Source: an uncultured Bacteroidota bacterium
GTDB lineage: Bacteria; Bacteroidota; Bacteroidia; Chitinophagales; Chitinophagaceae
DNA length: 64,000 bases
Assembly (NCBI GenBank): GCA_903905065.1
Contig: CAIVEW010000060.1
Location: forward strand, 1 to 64,000
Reading direction: 5' to 3'
Below the pieces are notes generated by a model, which was given only the letters and a program-made list of their open reading frames with translations, was not told the origin of the DNA and did no database searches. The translations under genes and the position numbers were made by a program. Positions 1 to 9,488 of this stretch are shown here, one piece after another (the stretch's first letter is position 1; every line of letters begins with the position of its first letter).

Positions 1-2
1 AG

Positions 3-191
3 CTATTAGAAACGTATCAAAAACTTTCCGGTAACCCGCAACATTATTCCTTTATTTCGTCCGTTCGTAATACTACTGTAAGAGATGTAAAACTTCCTTC
101 TTTTCCGTACGTTGTTATCTATGAAATAATCGACAACAGCGTTTACATTATATCTGTTATGAATTGCCATAGGAAACCATTATTTACATAA
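3..191 (+). CDS. RelE/ParE-type toxin, C-terminal part (cut by window edge)
   Basis: An open frame enters the window from the left and gives 62 residues before a TAA stop. The segment VKLPSFPYVVIYEI followed by VYIISVMNCHRKP matches the final beta strands of RelE/ParE/StbE toxins, where a basic stretch, a Phe-Pro-Tyr turn and a terminal CHR-P motif are usual. Such toxins are ribosome-dependent mRNA nucleases or gyrase inhibitors, normally paired with an upstream antitoxin, which here would lie outside the window. The identification rests on this C-terminal pattern only; the toxin subclass cannot be decided. Confidence 0.68.
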   Translation, partial: LLETYQKLSGNPQHYSFISSVRNTTVRDVKLPSFPYVVIYEIIDNSVYIISVMNCHRKPLFT

Positions 192-220
192 CAATCCTTT
201 CCACCAGCCCCTTACCGGTT

Positions 221-357
221 CCTCCGGATGTTCCGAAGGGCATCCGGTGGCGCAAATAAAAATCCGTCTCCGACGGCCTTCACAGAACTGTAGCCCGACT
301 TACTTCCGGACGCTGTGTGCCCCAGTTGGGTGTAGTGTTTCACTACGTCCTTGCGGA
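221..357. repeat. Dispersed repeat, copy A
   Basis: About 135 bp, mostly identical to 1121-1255. It begins with an imperfect hairpin: arms 221-230 and 241-250 around the loop ttccgaaggg, with one mismatch in the left arm. Alignment is gapless for the first 109 bp, then diverges with small indels. Confidence 0.8.
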
Positions 358-540
358 TGCCAATCTATGATTGGCGTAACCCTGAGTGCATCATCACCTA
401 TACTCCCCTCTCTACCAGCCCCTTACCTCGAAAATAATTTACATCATATCCCGCCAGTGCCACATCATAGTGCGAAAAGCACACACCATAAAACTTCAAT
501 TTCCAACATTCACTTTTCCTCCCGACCTTTGTTCCCGCCG

Positions 541-676
541 AAGCCATTTTCCATCGCGAGCTATAGCTTCAGCGACAGATGGAGGGCGTAAGGAGGGTGT
601 GGCGGCCAAAGCTATTTTCCATCGCCAGCCATAGCTTCAGCGACAGCTAGAGGGGCGCAGGAGGGTGTGGCGCGGA
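541..676. repeat. 68-bp tandem duplication
   Basis: Two diverged 68-bp units, 541-608 and 609-676, share the cores attttccatcgc, atagcttcagcgacag and aggagggtgtggcg in the same order and spacing. No coding function is visible. Confidence 0.8.
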
Positions 677-1120
677 AAGTGGTTTTTCAGACTATATAAG
701 AGGCAAAGCCTTTGCGTTCATCTGAATGAAAGAGCGTGGAACCAAAAGATAGAGTCTGTGAAATCTGAAAATCCATTAATCTGCGATTCAGACAGGTAGG
801 TAATAATGGGGCATAGTGGGGTATGAAATGGGACATTGGGGTAAACGCATTGAAACACACATTGGAAATCCTGAAATCATCATATCCTTATTATCTTAGT
901 TCAGACAAATACCCCACCCTGTGGCATAATGGGAAATGCGAAATATTCTTAATAAATACGCCGCACATAGCCACAGCAAAGGATTACACAAGATTTACGC
1001 CAAAAACAAAATGCCCCATATACGCACCGAAAAAATATAAATGAAGTGGGACATTCGGTTTTACTATCCCCAGTTGGGCGTAGTGTTTCACTACTGTACA
1101 AAATTACACTTTTACCCGTT

Positions 1121-1255
1121 CCACCGGATGTTCCGAAGGGCATCCGGTGGCGCAAATTAAAATCCGTCTGCGACGGCATTCACAGAACTATAGCCCAGCT
1201 AACTTCTTGACTTTGTGTGCCCCAGTTCGGCAATGTTTCCTTACATCCTCGCGGA
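1121..1255. repeat. Dispersed repeat, copy B
   Basis: Second copy of the element at 221-357. Here the leading hairpin is perfect: 10-bp arms 1121-1130 and 1141-1150 (ccaccggatg / catccggtgg) around a 10-nt loop. Confidence 0.8.
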
Positions 1256-1260
1256 ATCTT

Positions 1261-1276
1261 TCCGATAGCTATCGGA
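1261..1276. repeat. 16-bp perfect palindrome
   Basis: TCCGATAGCTATCGGA is perfectly self-complementary. The half GCTATCGGAACTG also recurs near 31554-31570, so it appears to be a dispersed small repeat rather than a local operator. Confidence 0.6.
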
Positions 1277-1363
1277 ACTGACGGGCGCAACCACTGGTCT
1301 TCATTTGAAGCATCCTCCCGAAAGCATTCCCTAGAAATGCCACCGAAACTACTTCTTTGAGCC

Positions 1364-3151
1364 CTATAGTTTTTCAAATTTCTGCGCAATGTCACCCTTC
1401 TCCCCATTCAGCACAACATAGTATGACCCCGCCGGCAGCGTTCGCACATTTACTTTTGTTTGCCCACGAGCAACAGCACCCTGTAATATTTGCTGGCCTA
1501 TACTATTTATTATCGTGTAGGTATGGTAGGTTTCTTTGCTGGTCGTTATCGTTAGCCAGTTGCTTACCGGGTTAGGGAAAATGGCCGCGTTGTCGGTCAC
1601 CTGCTGCAGGTTGCTGATTGCCACCGGGGCGTTCCGATCACGCAGAATAGAAAAATTATTGACCATATAGTTCGTGACTGCTATATCGGCCTTGCCGTCG
1701 CCGTCTATATCTCCCACAACGGGAAACACAGGGCCGTACAGTGTCGCAAACCGGGCCTGCGGCTCAAATGAAGGTGTACCAACGGTGGAATTGTTTCTAT
1801 ATATCGCAACCGAAGTATCCATGCTATTAGTGACAACGATGTCCGGCTTGCCATCACCATCAAAATCGCCGATCGACATGCCCTGGATCTGGTGTGCCGC
1901 GACGGCACTCTCTCCCGTCAGCGTAATGGTTCCGGGCACAGATGTATTCCTGAACACTTGTATTCCGAAAGGCGCCGTCCTGTTGCCTATGATCACATCA
2001 GCTTTGCCATCTCCGTCTATGTCTCCGGCCATGATGTATTGCGGGGCCTGGCCGCTGGTAAAAAAATCCATCCTTGGCGCAAAGGTTGTTATATCGAAGG
2101 TGTCCAAAACAGAAGTGTTGCGGAATATTTGAAAAACATTGGCGCTCTGGCATGCGACAGCCACATCAGGCTTGCCATCTCCATCGAAATCCTGCACCGC
2201 CAGGTGGACTGGGTTAGCCGCTGTACCAAAGGTCATGAGTGCAGAAAAACTGATGGTTCCGGGCGTTGACTTATTTCTGAAGGCCGCTAATTGCTCATTC
2301 ACGAAATCCACGCAAAGCAGATCAGGCTGACCATTGCCATCGATATCTGCCAGGGCCAAAGCATAGGGCAGGCCCGACGTGCTGATCGCAACTGTGGTTT
2401 GTGCGCCAAACGAAACGGTTCCCGGCACAGACGTGTTCTGTATTGCTACCAGCCTATTGTCGGTTTGGGCAGCGGTGGCGATGTCCAGTTTGCCGTCTCC
2501 GTCTATGTCGGCCAGCGCGAGATAGAAACATAAGAACGGAACCGTATCAATTACCGGCGCTGCGAACGTGGCGGCAGAGATGGACCCACCCGGCGCTGCC
2601 GATAAATTACGGTAAACGGAGATCGTATTGGCACCTGTATTTGCTATGATAATATCCGGCTTACCATCGCCGTCAATGTCTCCGATAGCTATGCCAGATG
2701 GGTGAGTTCCGGTTGCAAAGTCTGTTCTGCCCGCAAAATCGATGGTGCCTGTATCGGCCGAAGGGAAATTTTGCAGGAATGCCAGTGGCGACTGGCCGGT
2801 GAGCGATGTGGAGATATCGGTTACACTCACGGGCATATAACTGGTGCCCCGCGGCACAGCCACCGTTAAAGATGTGGCAGAACCCGTCACTACCGTAGCC
2901 AGTGCACCTCCAAAATGCACGATATTGTTTGCGGGCGTGGCATTAAACCCGGTGCCGGTTATGGTAGCCGTGGACGCCTCGTAGCCCACGAGAGGAGATA
3001 CCGAATTAACCACTGGTTGTGCCCCTGCTGCAGCGCACCAAAGAACGATACCGGCAAAAAGGGAATAGGCCGTTAGTCTCCGGGCCAGGTCATTGTTACG
3101 AAATGTTTTTGTTGCGGCAATGCCGTTCGGGGTGGGTGTGTTTGGTTGCAT
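1364..3151 (-). CDS. T9SS-secreted FG-GAP/VCBS repeat protein with IPT/TIG domain
   Basis: 595 residues. A hydrophobic signal segment at about residues 27-44, ending AAAGAQ, follows an unusually long charged leader; no later ATG improves it. Residues about 47-115 resemble an IPT/TIG immunoglobulin-like domain. Then come seven FG-GAP/VCBS units, each with a calcium-loop motif such as DIDGDGKPD, consistent with an integrin-like beta propeller. The last 75 residues (FPNPVSNWLTI start, LPAGSYYVVL near the end) form a T9SS type A sorting domain. The protein is therefore probably exported and anchored on the cell surface or released. The substrate or ligand is unknown. Confidence 0.88.
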   Translation of the reverse strand: MQPNTPTPNGIAATKTFRNNDLARRLTAYSLFAGIVLWCAAAGAQPVVNSVSPLVGYEASTATITGTGFNATPANNIVHFGGALATVVTGSATSLTVAVPRGTSYMPVSVTDISTSLTGQSPLAFLQNFPSADTGTIDFAGRTDFATGTHPSGIAIGDIDGDGKPDIIIANTGANTISVYRNLSAAPGGSISAATFAAPVIDTVPFLCFYLALADIDGDGKLDIATAAQTDNRLVAIQNTSVPGTVSFGAQTTVAISTSGLPYALALADIDGNGQPDLLCVDFVNEQLAAFRNKSTPGTISFSALMTFGTAANPVHLAVQDFDGDGKPDVAVACQSANVFQIFRNTSVLDTFDITTFAPRMDFFTSGQAPQYIMAGDIDGDGKADVIIGNRTAPFGIQVFRNTSVPGTITLTGESAVAAHQIQGMSIGDFDGDGKPDIVVTNSMDTSVAIYRNNSTVGTPSFEPQARFATLYGPVFPVVGDIDGDGKADIAVTNYMVNNFSILRDRNAPVAISNLQQVTDNAAIFPNPVSNWLTITTSKETYHTYTIINSIGQQILQGAVARGQTKVNVRTLPAGSYYVVLNGEKGDIAQKFEKL

Positions 3152-3324
3152 ATAGGTGTGATGTGTATCTGATAAATGTAAACATTATCCCTGACTTCGA
3201 TACTCACCAAAACGAATATCAGCTAAAAGAGCAGTTCATCGGATTGGTATCCTTGGGTCTATCGTGACCCTTACACTCTTACCTCAAAAATAAAGCACAT
3301 CATATCGCGCCGGCGTTACCCGGT

Positions 3325-4182
3325 TTACAGAACTACACGCAAAGTAGCAGCCCGCACTGAATCTTTCTGGTAGATCGTCAGGCCCGGAGTATCATATAAT
3401 CGGCTTTCCCAGTCACCATAGATAGCGTTGGGGAATACAATGTATCTGTCTCCCCATTTGTCTTTTAATTTGTCCACGTCCATTCTGCGAAGATCTTTCG
3501 GCTTACCATCAAAAGAAGAATCAAGATCTATTAAATTATCCCCTAAAAACGCAATGACTGAATCCATTTGTTCCACCTGTTCCCTGCGGGCTTCTTTACT
3601 GCTGAATTTGGTTTTGGGCTTCATAAAAAGAAAATGGCTCAGGTCAGAATCGTTTGTGCGCGGAAAGCCCAGATTATGCATGTTCCGCATAGCCGCTTTG
3701 ACCACTACATCTGTATCTGGCCGGTTAGAGATGTAATAGACATCAACCCCGTGGTCGTACGCATAGTTGAAAAACGATACGCTGCCGGGCACCGAGTCTG
3801 CTATCCCTTTCAGCCACCACTGCATTAAAAAGGGGTAATTCGTGGCGGAATCGTGCAGGTACAGCCACGCAGTCGAACCGCTGTTGTCCAATATGGTCTC
3901 ATCAAGGTCGGTTATGATCGCAAATCTTTTGCCTTTATAGTTCTTGTTCTTTTTTACATCATCAACCCTTCGCTTTGCTATGTTGTATGCCTGCAGGCAC
4001 AGTGCGCGGTACTCGGCGGCTTGCTGTTGATAAAGAAGGGAAAGCACAGATTCAACGTCTGCTTTTGTGTTGAGCTTTGCATCGGTTGCATGCTGTGTTT
4101 GATCATTAACCGGCGAACAACCCGCGACGTATAGCATGACCACGGATGCACAAAACAATATCTGCTCCTTCATAACGTACAT
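3325..4182 (-). CDS. Class C acid phosphatase / 5'-nucleotidase lipoprotein, e(P4) family
   Basis: 285 residues. An N-terminal lipobox, VAGC with Cys22, marks an outer-membrane lipoprotein. The HAD phosphatase motif I is ITDLDETILDNS with Asp92 and Asp94. Motif II is around YYISNRPDTD, and the acidic motif is FLGDNLIDLDSSF. This order and length match e(P4)/OlpA-type non-specific acid phosphatases, which remove phosphate from nucleotides and other monoesters outside the cytoplasm with Mg2+. An alternative start is the ATG 9 nt downstream (Met4). A perfect TATATTTG box 7 nt upstream of the first ATG favours the first start and a leaderless message. Confidence 0.9.
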   Translation of the reverse strand: MYVMKEQILFCASVVMLYVAGCSPVNDQTQHATDAKLNTKADVESVLSLLYQQQAAEYRALCLQAYNIAKRRVDDVKKNKNYKGKRFAIITDLDETILDNSGSTAWLYLHDSATNYPFLMQWWLKGIADSVPGSVSFFNYAYDHGVDVYYISNRPDTDVVVKAAMRNMHNLGFPRTNDSDLSHFLFMKPKTKFSSKEARREQVEQMDSVIAFLGDNLIDLDSSFDGKPKDLRRMDVDKLKDKWGDRYIVFPNAIYGDWESRLYDTPGLTIYQKDSVRAATLRVVL

Positions 4183-4189
4183 TTTGTAT

Positions 4190-4197
4190 CAAATATA
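4190..4197 (-). promoter_or_regulatory. -7 promoter box of acid phosphatase gene
   Basis: TATATTTG on the minus strand matches the Bacteroidota TAnnTTTG consensus and ends 7 nt before the ATG at 4182. The inferred start site lies within a few bases of the start codon. Confidence 0.55.
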
Positions 4198-4305
4198 ATA
4201 TCAAATTCAGAATAAATTATTAATCTCTATAAGTTTACGCCCGGACATTGCCCAAATTAGTTAATCCCGGTATTTATTGTAATTTGAGGTTCCTGGTAAT
4301 CTATT

Positions 4306-4719
4306 ATGAGAAACAATATCACGGTTTTGCTGCTATGCCTTTTTTTGATCTGCCAGGTGGAGGATGCACCGGCTGCGTTCTGTTTAAAGAACATACATAG
4401 AACCGATAATAGCTCAATAACTGCGGTGTACCATGGAAATTTTACGAGCGAAGCTTCCTGCTTTCACCCACTCGCCGACAGCACTCATCATATCGCTCCT
4501 GAAAAGGCAAAGAAGAATAATGGATTACGCGGCCGACTGGCATTTACGTTCAGTATGCTCGGACTAATTTTTCAGCCATTGGGTGTGGTAGCTATGTACT
4601 TTGGCATCCGGGGCTGGAAAAAAGGGATGTACAGGCGTGGCCTGGCTATTGCCGGGTTCGTTTTAGGCGTTATTGAGGTGCTCATTACCTTGTTTATTGT
4701 GGCGCTGGCAATTGGTTAA
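4306..4719 (+). CDS. DUF4190-like two-helix membrane protein
   Basis: 137 residues. There is an N-terminal hydrophobic segment (residues 4-20), a polar stretch of about 50 residues, then two transmembrane helices (about 75-97 and 107-135) joined by a short basic loop RGWKKGMYRRG. The helix-GIRGWKK-GLAIAGFVLG helix arrangement resembles DUF4190-type small membrane proteins, whose function is unknown. It stands alone between the minus-strand phosphatase and a MarR gene. A near promoter box (taatttg) lies about 30 nt upstream. Confidence 0.6.
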   Translation: MRNNITVLLLCLFLICQVEDAPAAFCLKNIHRTDNSSITAVYHGNFTSEASCFHPLADSTHHIAPEKAKKNNGLRGRLAFTFSMLGLIFQPLGVVAMYFGIRGWKKGMYRRGLAIAGFVLGVIEVLITLFIVALAIG

Positions 4720-4825
4720 ACAACTGCAGGAAAACTGGTACAACCCAGCCTACATGTTGGCTCACTTTTTCCCCTTTATAAAAACACTTTTCCCAAATTG
4801 ATAAACCGGTAATAGTGGCCGCGGA

Positions 4826-4833
4826 TACTTTTG
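4826..4833 (+). promoter_or_regulatory. Possible -7 box of MarR gene
   Basis: TACTTTTG fits TAnnTTTG. A TTG lies 25 nt upstream, slightly farther than usual. It overlaps an in-frame TTG at 4831, which argues that translation starts at the ATG at 4870. Confidence 0.4.
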
Positions 4834-4869
4834 TCGTCCCTAATTAACAACAAAATATTTATTCATTTA

Positions 4870-5316
4870 ATGGCTATCAATGAGGAAATAAAATCCCGTT
4901 TTAAAAACGAGAAACATAAGGCATCCGTAAATTTATTATATACCGCATATTGGCTAAAAGATAGGCTCATTGTTGCGCTCAGGGATCATGACCTTACCCT
5001 GGAACAGCACAATGTGATGCGTATACTGAGGGGTAGCCACCCCAATGGCATGCGAGTAAAAGACATCCTCTCCCGTATGGTGGAGAAGAGCTCGAACGTG
5101 CCGAGGATCATAGACAAACTGGCCGCAAAAAACCTGGCGACTCGCGTGGTTCCCGAGCACGACAAACGGGAAACGCACGTCACCCTTACTGAAAAGGGAA
5201 TCAAGGTTATAGACAATGCGCGCATCACCATAGATGAGATCACAGAGAGTCTGCTAAAGATCAACGACCGGGAAGCCGCAGCACTTAATTCGTTGCTTGA
5301 CAAGGCGAGGGGATAA
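4870..5316 (+). CDS. MarR family transcriptional regulator
   Basis: 148 residues from the ATG at 4870; an in-frame TTG at 4831 is less likely because it overlaps a promoter-like box. The winged-helix region is recognisable: LTLEQHNVMRILRG, then VKDILSRMVEKSSNVPRIID as helix-turn-helix, then the wing TRVVPEHDKRETHVTLTEKG with the conserved D-R-R/K pattern, and a C-terminal dimerisation helix. MarR proteins are dimeric repressors or activators that often respond to small aromatic ligands. The target is unknown; it may regulate itself or neighbouring genes. Confidence 0.88.
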   Translation: MAINEEIKSRFKNEKHKASVNLLYTAYWLKDRLIVALRDHDLTLEQHNVMRILRGSHPNGMRVKDILSRMVEKSSNVPRIIDKLAAKNLATRVVPEHDKRETHVTLTEKGIKVIDNARITIDEITESLLKINDREAAALNSLLDKARG

Positions 5317-5396
5317 AATCCTTTAACCTGCAGAGAGTGGTTAAGACCTGGTTCAGGCAACTTTTTCCTACTTTTAGTCTTATATAAAAAGTAGTG

Positions 5397-6953
5397 ATGA
5401 AAAAACTATTCGCCCTCGCCCTGTTACTTACCCTCTGCTATGACGCTGCACATGCCCAGTTTCCCGGCATACTCTGGAAAAAATGCATGGGTGGCTCTGC
5501 CGATGAGCAGCCCCGTGCCATGCAACCAACTTATGATGGCGGATACATCATCGCCGGGTCCAGTGCATCGAATGACAGCAATGTAACCGGCAACCATGGC
5601 GGGCTGGATTTCTGGATCGTAAAGGTTTCGGATACAGGAGGAATACAGTGGCAGAAAAGCTTCGGAGGCTCGGGCAATGAGGAAGCGAACAGCATTATAG
5701 GTACTCCGGATTCGGGATACATCGTGGCGGGTTACAGCAGTTCTGGTGATGGCGAGGTTACCGGCCATCATGGTACCACTGCCTCAGACTACTGGGTAGT
5801 GAAACTGGACGTAAACGGAAACATACAATGGGAGAAATCCTATGGCGGGAGCGGGAATGATGTGGCACAGTCGGTATACACTGCGAAGGAGGATGGTTAT
5901 ATAGTGGCTGGCTACTCAAACTCGGCCGATGGCGACGTCAGCGGTAATCATGGCGGCAATGACTACTGGGTGGTGAAAATATCGGACAGCGGAACTATAG
6001 AATGGCAGCGAAGCTATGGCGGCAACAACGATGATGTGGCTTACAGCATACAACAAACCAGCGATGATGGTTATATAGTTGCCGGGTATACAGGCTCTGA
6101 TACCGGCGATATTACGACTACCCACGGCGACTTCGACTATTGGCTGGTGAAGCTGGCCTCCGACGGCACCATACAGTGGCAGAAAACCTACGGCGGAAGC
6201 AGCATGGACGTGGCAGTCAGTGTACAGCAAACAGATGACCAGGGCTTCATTATCGGCGGCAACAGCTATTCAACTGATGGGGACGTGACCGGGCACCACC
6301 CCAGCACTGGTTACCAGCAGGACGGATGGGCGGTGAAAACGGACGATACCGGCGCAATACTGTGGGAGAAATCGCTGGGCGGCGGCAGCGATGATGGTAT
6401 AAACGCGATCATTCAAACATCAAGCGGTAACTACCTCGTAGCTGCCACTACCATGTCCTCCGATGGCGACGTAACGGGGCATATAGGCGGCTTCGATAGC
6501 TGGGTGCTGCAGCTATCGTCGACGGGTAGTATACTATCGCAAAAATGCCTCGGCGGCTCGAATTCCGATGAGGCGTATGCTATTTTGCCCACCATGGATT
6601 CTGGTTTTGTGATACTGAACAGCACGGCGTCAGTGGACAGCGAAGTGCATGGCAACCATGGCGGTTACGACTATTGGCTGGTAAAGCTGGGTACTCCGTT
6701 GATTACCACCTCACTGGCTACCACCATGCAGCCGGAGATAGCAATAAGGCCCAATCCGACCAACAATTCTTTTTTTGTTATGGGGGTAAGTCCTGCGAAC
6801 ATCAGGGTCTACAATGCACTGGGAAATGTCGTTGCAGAAGCATGGCGCACGAACGTAATATCGGTAAGCGACCTGCCACCCGGTGAGTACATCATGACAC
6901 TGCAGGATGATCAGGGCGCCATGATGTACCGGAATACGGTGGTGAAGTTGTAA
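5397..6953 (+). CDS. T9SS-secreted seven-repeat beta-propeller-like protein
   Basis: 518 residues from the ATG; a GTG lies one codon earlier. The signal peptide is MKKLFALALLLTLCYDAAHAQ. Seven repeats of about 58 residues follow, each with the pattern I-W-K-GG-D, GYIVAGYS, DGDVTGNHGG and DYWVVKL, which suggests a seven-bladed propeller. The terminal 85 residues (IRPNPTNNSFFV start, LPPGEYIMTL near the end) are a T9SS type A sorting domain. It is probably surface-displayed, with unknown ligand. Tandem repeats this similar could allow recombination between blades. Confidence 0.85.
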   Translation: MKKLFALALLLTLCYDAAHAQFPGILWKKCMGGSADEQPRAMQPTYDGGYIIAGSSASNDSNVTGNHGGLDFWIVKVSDTGGIQWQKSFGGSGNEEANSIIGTPDSGYIVAGYSSSGDGEVTGHHGTTASDYWVVKLDVNGNIQWEKSYGGSGNDVAQSVYTAKEDGYIVAGYSNSADGDVSGNHGGNDYWVVKISDSGTIEWQRSYGGNNDDVAYSIQQTSDDGYIVAGYTGSDTGDITTTHGDFDYWLVKLASDGTIQWQKTYGGSSMDVAVSVQQTDDQGFIIGGNSYSTDGDVTGHHPSTGYQQDGWAVKTDDTGAILWEKSLGGGSDDGINAIIQTSSGNYLVAATTMSSDGDVTGHIGGFDSWVLQLSSTGSILSQKCLGGSNSDEAYAILPTMDSGFVILNSTASVDSEVHGNHGGYDYWLVKLGTPLITTSLATTMQPEIAIRPNPTNNSFFVMGVSPANIRVYNALGNVVAEAWRTNVISVSDLPPGEYIMTLQDDQGAMMYRNTVVKL

Positions 6954-6970
6954 CCAGGGGCTAACCCGGA

Positions 6971-8605
6971 TTACATAAATTTTATCCAGGCTATTTTAGC
7001 AGCCTTGCTACGACCGTCGCGTTCCACGATGATGGTGGCATAGGTGTTCATATCCTTGTTATAATCTGATGATTCTATGTAGCAGAAAGTAGAACTGCGC
7101 TTGCCGTCCGGCTCTCCGAAGAGGAAGAATTTGTCCAGCTTAGGCTCATTCAGTTTGTAGCACATGGTGTTTGTAGCCGACACAGATTTCACCGTTTTTA
7201 CGTTGTCATCTGTCTCGTCCTTATCTGCATTGCCGGGCAGGTCATTGAATACTATATAACTGCCACTGGGTGCATTGATATAGTCGTAGGAAAGGAATGC
7301 ATCTGTGTTCGATTTGCGACTAACTGCAAATATTCCTTTACTCCGCTGGGAAATGTACAAATGCGGGAAACCACCATCTGCCTTTTGCTTTTTGCTGATA
7401 GCATATCCATGCACTTCTGCTCCAGTGTCTGACAATTCTGAAACCCCAACCGGCCCGAGGTAAGTATAGGTGTGATAGGAATGATTTGTGTAAACGGTTA
7501 CTTCGTTCATCTCTTCAGACAGTATGGTGGTCGTATTGTCCTTGTTGATGATCATTTGCTGTGGCATACCGACATATTCGTAATCTTTGTCGATGTTCTT
7601 CCGGCCATAGGCATCGATCTTTGCCCCAACAACCGGTTTCACACTAAGCAGTGCCAGCGTTTCCGGATCGATGTAGCTAAGCAATGTGAGGTATTCGTTT
7701 TGTGTTTTGGAAGACATAATATGATGTTTGGATTTCACAAACGAAAGCGTAAGCAACTGTATCTCGTTGTTGCTGGCGTTATACCTCATCACCGATTGTG
7801 TCTTATCGAAATCTTCGGAGAAGTTGAGCAGGTTGTGCGAAAAGCTGGAATCCCCCACAGTCAGCTTAGATACGATAACCCTTGCTGCAACGTCACTGGT
7901 GTTACCATTGTGGCCGTAAGTGGTTACAAATATGCGCTTATTGCCATCCACAGCAGCCCCTATGAAGCGAAGATACTTGAACGTTCCTCCGGGCGAGGCG
8001 TAGTACGCCGTGTTGATGATCTTGTGCGTACCATCAAAATGCATCACTTTTATCCGCTCGTTGCGGTTGTGCGCGAAGCCATTGAAGATAATAGCGGCAT
8101 AACAATCACTGTTAGGATCTTTTTCCACGATCATATCGCTGGCATCCACACCACCGAATACCATCGCATAGCCCTGCCATACGCTGGTTTTAGGCAATTC
8201 CCCCAGTTCGTCTTCTTTTATGATATCGCCGGTAGTGGCACTAACCCTTATTCGGTACAACGTTGGCACGCGGTCATCTGCCTGAACCAAAAAAATGACT
8301 CCTTCGCCCCCGATCTCGTAGAGGCCTATTATCTTGGCCTTCTTCATGTTATCCAGGTCGCAGAGTTTCGTCTCCATTTCTTTTGATGCGATCTGCTTTC
8401 TCTTACTGTCGTAAACAGTTACTTCCACACCATTTCTGCGGGTACCATGAAAAAACATAGTGTTGCCATTCTTCATCTGTAGCAGCTTGTTCCAGCCGTA
8501 TGCTGGTTCATCAAATTCTTCACTTTTTTCAATTGCTGTCTGTTGGGCAAACAACGAGTTAATACACAGCAACATGGCCGCGATAATAAGTAGGGGTTTT
8601 TTCAT
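6971..8605 (-). CDS. Secreted protein of unknown function
   Basis: 544 residues with a clear signal peptide (MKKPLLIIAAMLLCINSLFAQ). The body alternates short strands with turns (for example GVEVTVYDSKRKQIASKEM, VIFLVQADDRVPTLYRIRV, RIFVTTYGHNGNTSDVAARV), which suggests a beta-propeller-like periplasmic or surface protein. No sorting domain, lipobox or catalytic motif was recognised. It is convergent with the preceding propeller gene, with a 17-bp gap. Function not assigned. Confidence 0.7.
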   Translation of the reverse strand: MKKPLLIIAAMLLCINSLFAQQTAIEKSEEFDEPAYGWNKLLQMKNGNTMFFHGTRRNGVEVTVYDSKRKQIASKEMETKLCDLDNMKKAKIIGLYEIGGEGVIFLVQADDRVPTLYRIRVSATTGDIIKEDELGELPKTSVWQGYAMVFGGVDASDMIVEKDPNSDCYAAIIFNGFAHNRNERIKVMHFDGTHKIINTAYYASPGGTFKYLRFIGAAVDGNKRIFVTTYGHNGNTSDVAARVIVSKLTVGDSSFSHNLLNFSEDFDKTQSVMRYNASNNEIQLLTLSFVKSKHHIMSSKTQNEYLTLLSYIDPETLALLSVKPVVGAKIDAYGRKNIDKDYEYVGMPQQMIINKDNTTTILSEEMNEVTVYTNHSYHTYTYLGPVGVSELSDTGAEVHGYAISKKQKADGGFPHLYISQRSKGIFAVSRKSNTDAFLSYDYINAPSGSYIVFNDLPGNADKDETDDNVKTVKSVSATNTMCYKLNEPKLDKFFLFGEPDGKRSSTFCYIESSDYNKDMNTYATIIVERDGRSKAAKIAWIKFM

Positions 8606-8687
8606 AAGTTTTTTTTAAGCGACAAGATAATAGAATAAATTTCAAAAACAACTATGATAATAAAGGAGATGCGTCATTTGCGCGATG

Positions 8688-9470
8688 TTATCCGGCGACG
8701 CTGTGATCCTCCATCAACTCGAGCAGCCGCTCTTTTTGGCCCATTGCCTCACGATAACCTATTTCGAATATCTGCTGGGCATATTTCATTTCAAATATGC
8801 CAAAACCGGCAAGTAGTGGCTCAATATATATATGACATGCCTTGGCTCGTTCTTTAACACTGTTGGCGATCACCAGGTGGAAGCACTGGTCCAGCAGGGT
8901 TGTTTTATCGAGGGTGATGGGAACTTGTGTGTCGCGCAGCTTGTTCACATGCGAGCCGATGATGATGTTGCAACGTCCCAGCAGTGGTTCAATGGGGAGG
9001 TTGTTCAGAATGCCGCCATCAAGTAGCTGGTAATCTTTGTAAGGTGTTGGCTGAAAAACCACCGGCACCGATGCAGACCCGAGTACGGCATCAAACAATG
9101 GCCCATCGGAAAAAGTAACAGATGTGCCTGTTAAGATGTCGGTAGCCACAACGAACAGCGGTATTTTCAGGCCGGAAAAATTATCTTCCTGTATCAGCTC
9201 GGTAAGTTTCTTTCGCAAGCCTTCCAGATTGAACAGGCCATTCTTCATCCACAAAAAATCCTTTATACCAAAATAGGTTTGCGTCTTTAATATTTCCAGT
9301 ATCTTTTCCGGAGAGACACCAGCGGCATAGAGCGCTCCAATAACCGCCCCCGCGCTGACTCCGGATATAGCGGATATTGTTATGCCTAATTCATCCAGTG
9401 CTTTTAAGACACCAAGATGTGCCGCGCCCCTCGCGCCACCGCCCGATAATACAATACCTATTTTTTTCAT
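8688..9470 (-). CDS. Patatin-like phospholipase (RssA/NTE type)
   Basis: 260 residues. The N-terminus carries the oxyanion motif LSGGGARGAAHLG (residues 8-20), then the nucleophile elbow GVSAG with Ser39, and the catalytic DGG in YQLLDGGILNNLP near residue 150, giving the Ser-Asp dyad of patatins. No signal peptide is seen, so it is likely cytoplasmic, probably hydrolysing acyl esters of lipids. Length fits small single-domain bacterial patatins. It lies 18 bp downstream of hutI on the same strand and may be cotranscribed, though no functional link is evident. Confidence 0.92.
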   Translation of the reverse strand: MKKIGIVLSGGGARGAAHLGVLKALDELGITISAISGVSAGAVIGALYAAGVSPEKILEILKTQTYFGIKDFLWMKNGLFNLEGLRKKLTELIQEDNFSGLKIPLFVVATDILTGTSVTFSDGPLFDAVLGSASVPVVFQPTPYKDYQLLDGGILNNLPIEPLLGRCNIIIGSHVNKLRDTQVPITLDKTTLLDQCFHLVIANSVKERAKACHIYIEPLLAGFGIFEMKYAQQIFEIGYREAMGQKERLLELMEDHSVAG

Positions 9471-9488
9471 GACAAAAAATTATACTAG

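Larger units (their letters stand above)
192..1363. other. Gene-free mosaic repeat region
   Basis: About 1.17 kb with no convincing gene on either strand. It holds two diverged copies of a roughly 135-bp sequence exactly 900 bp apart, a partial third copy of part of it near 1069-1095 (the ccccagttgg...gtagtgtttcactac stretch), a 68-bp tandem duplication and a 16-bp perfect palindrome. Short open frames exist but have no recognisable domains or start signals. The region reads as relic repeats between a toxin gene and a surface-protein gene. Confidence 0.6.

Noticed and set aside
823-1044. Plus-strand 73-codon frame in the first kilobase
   Set aside because: No domain, no promoter or ribosome site, and it lies in mosaic repeat DNA.
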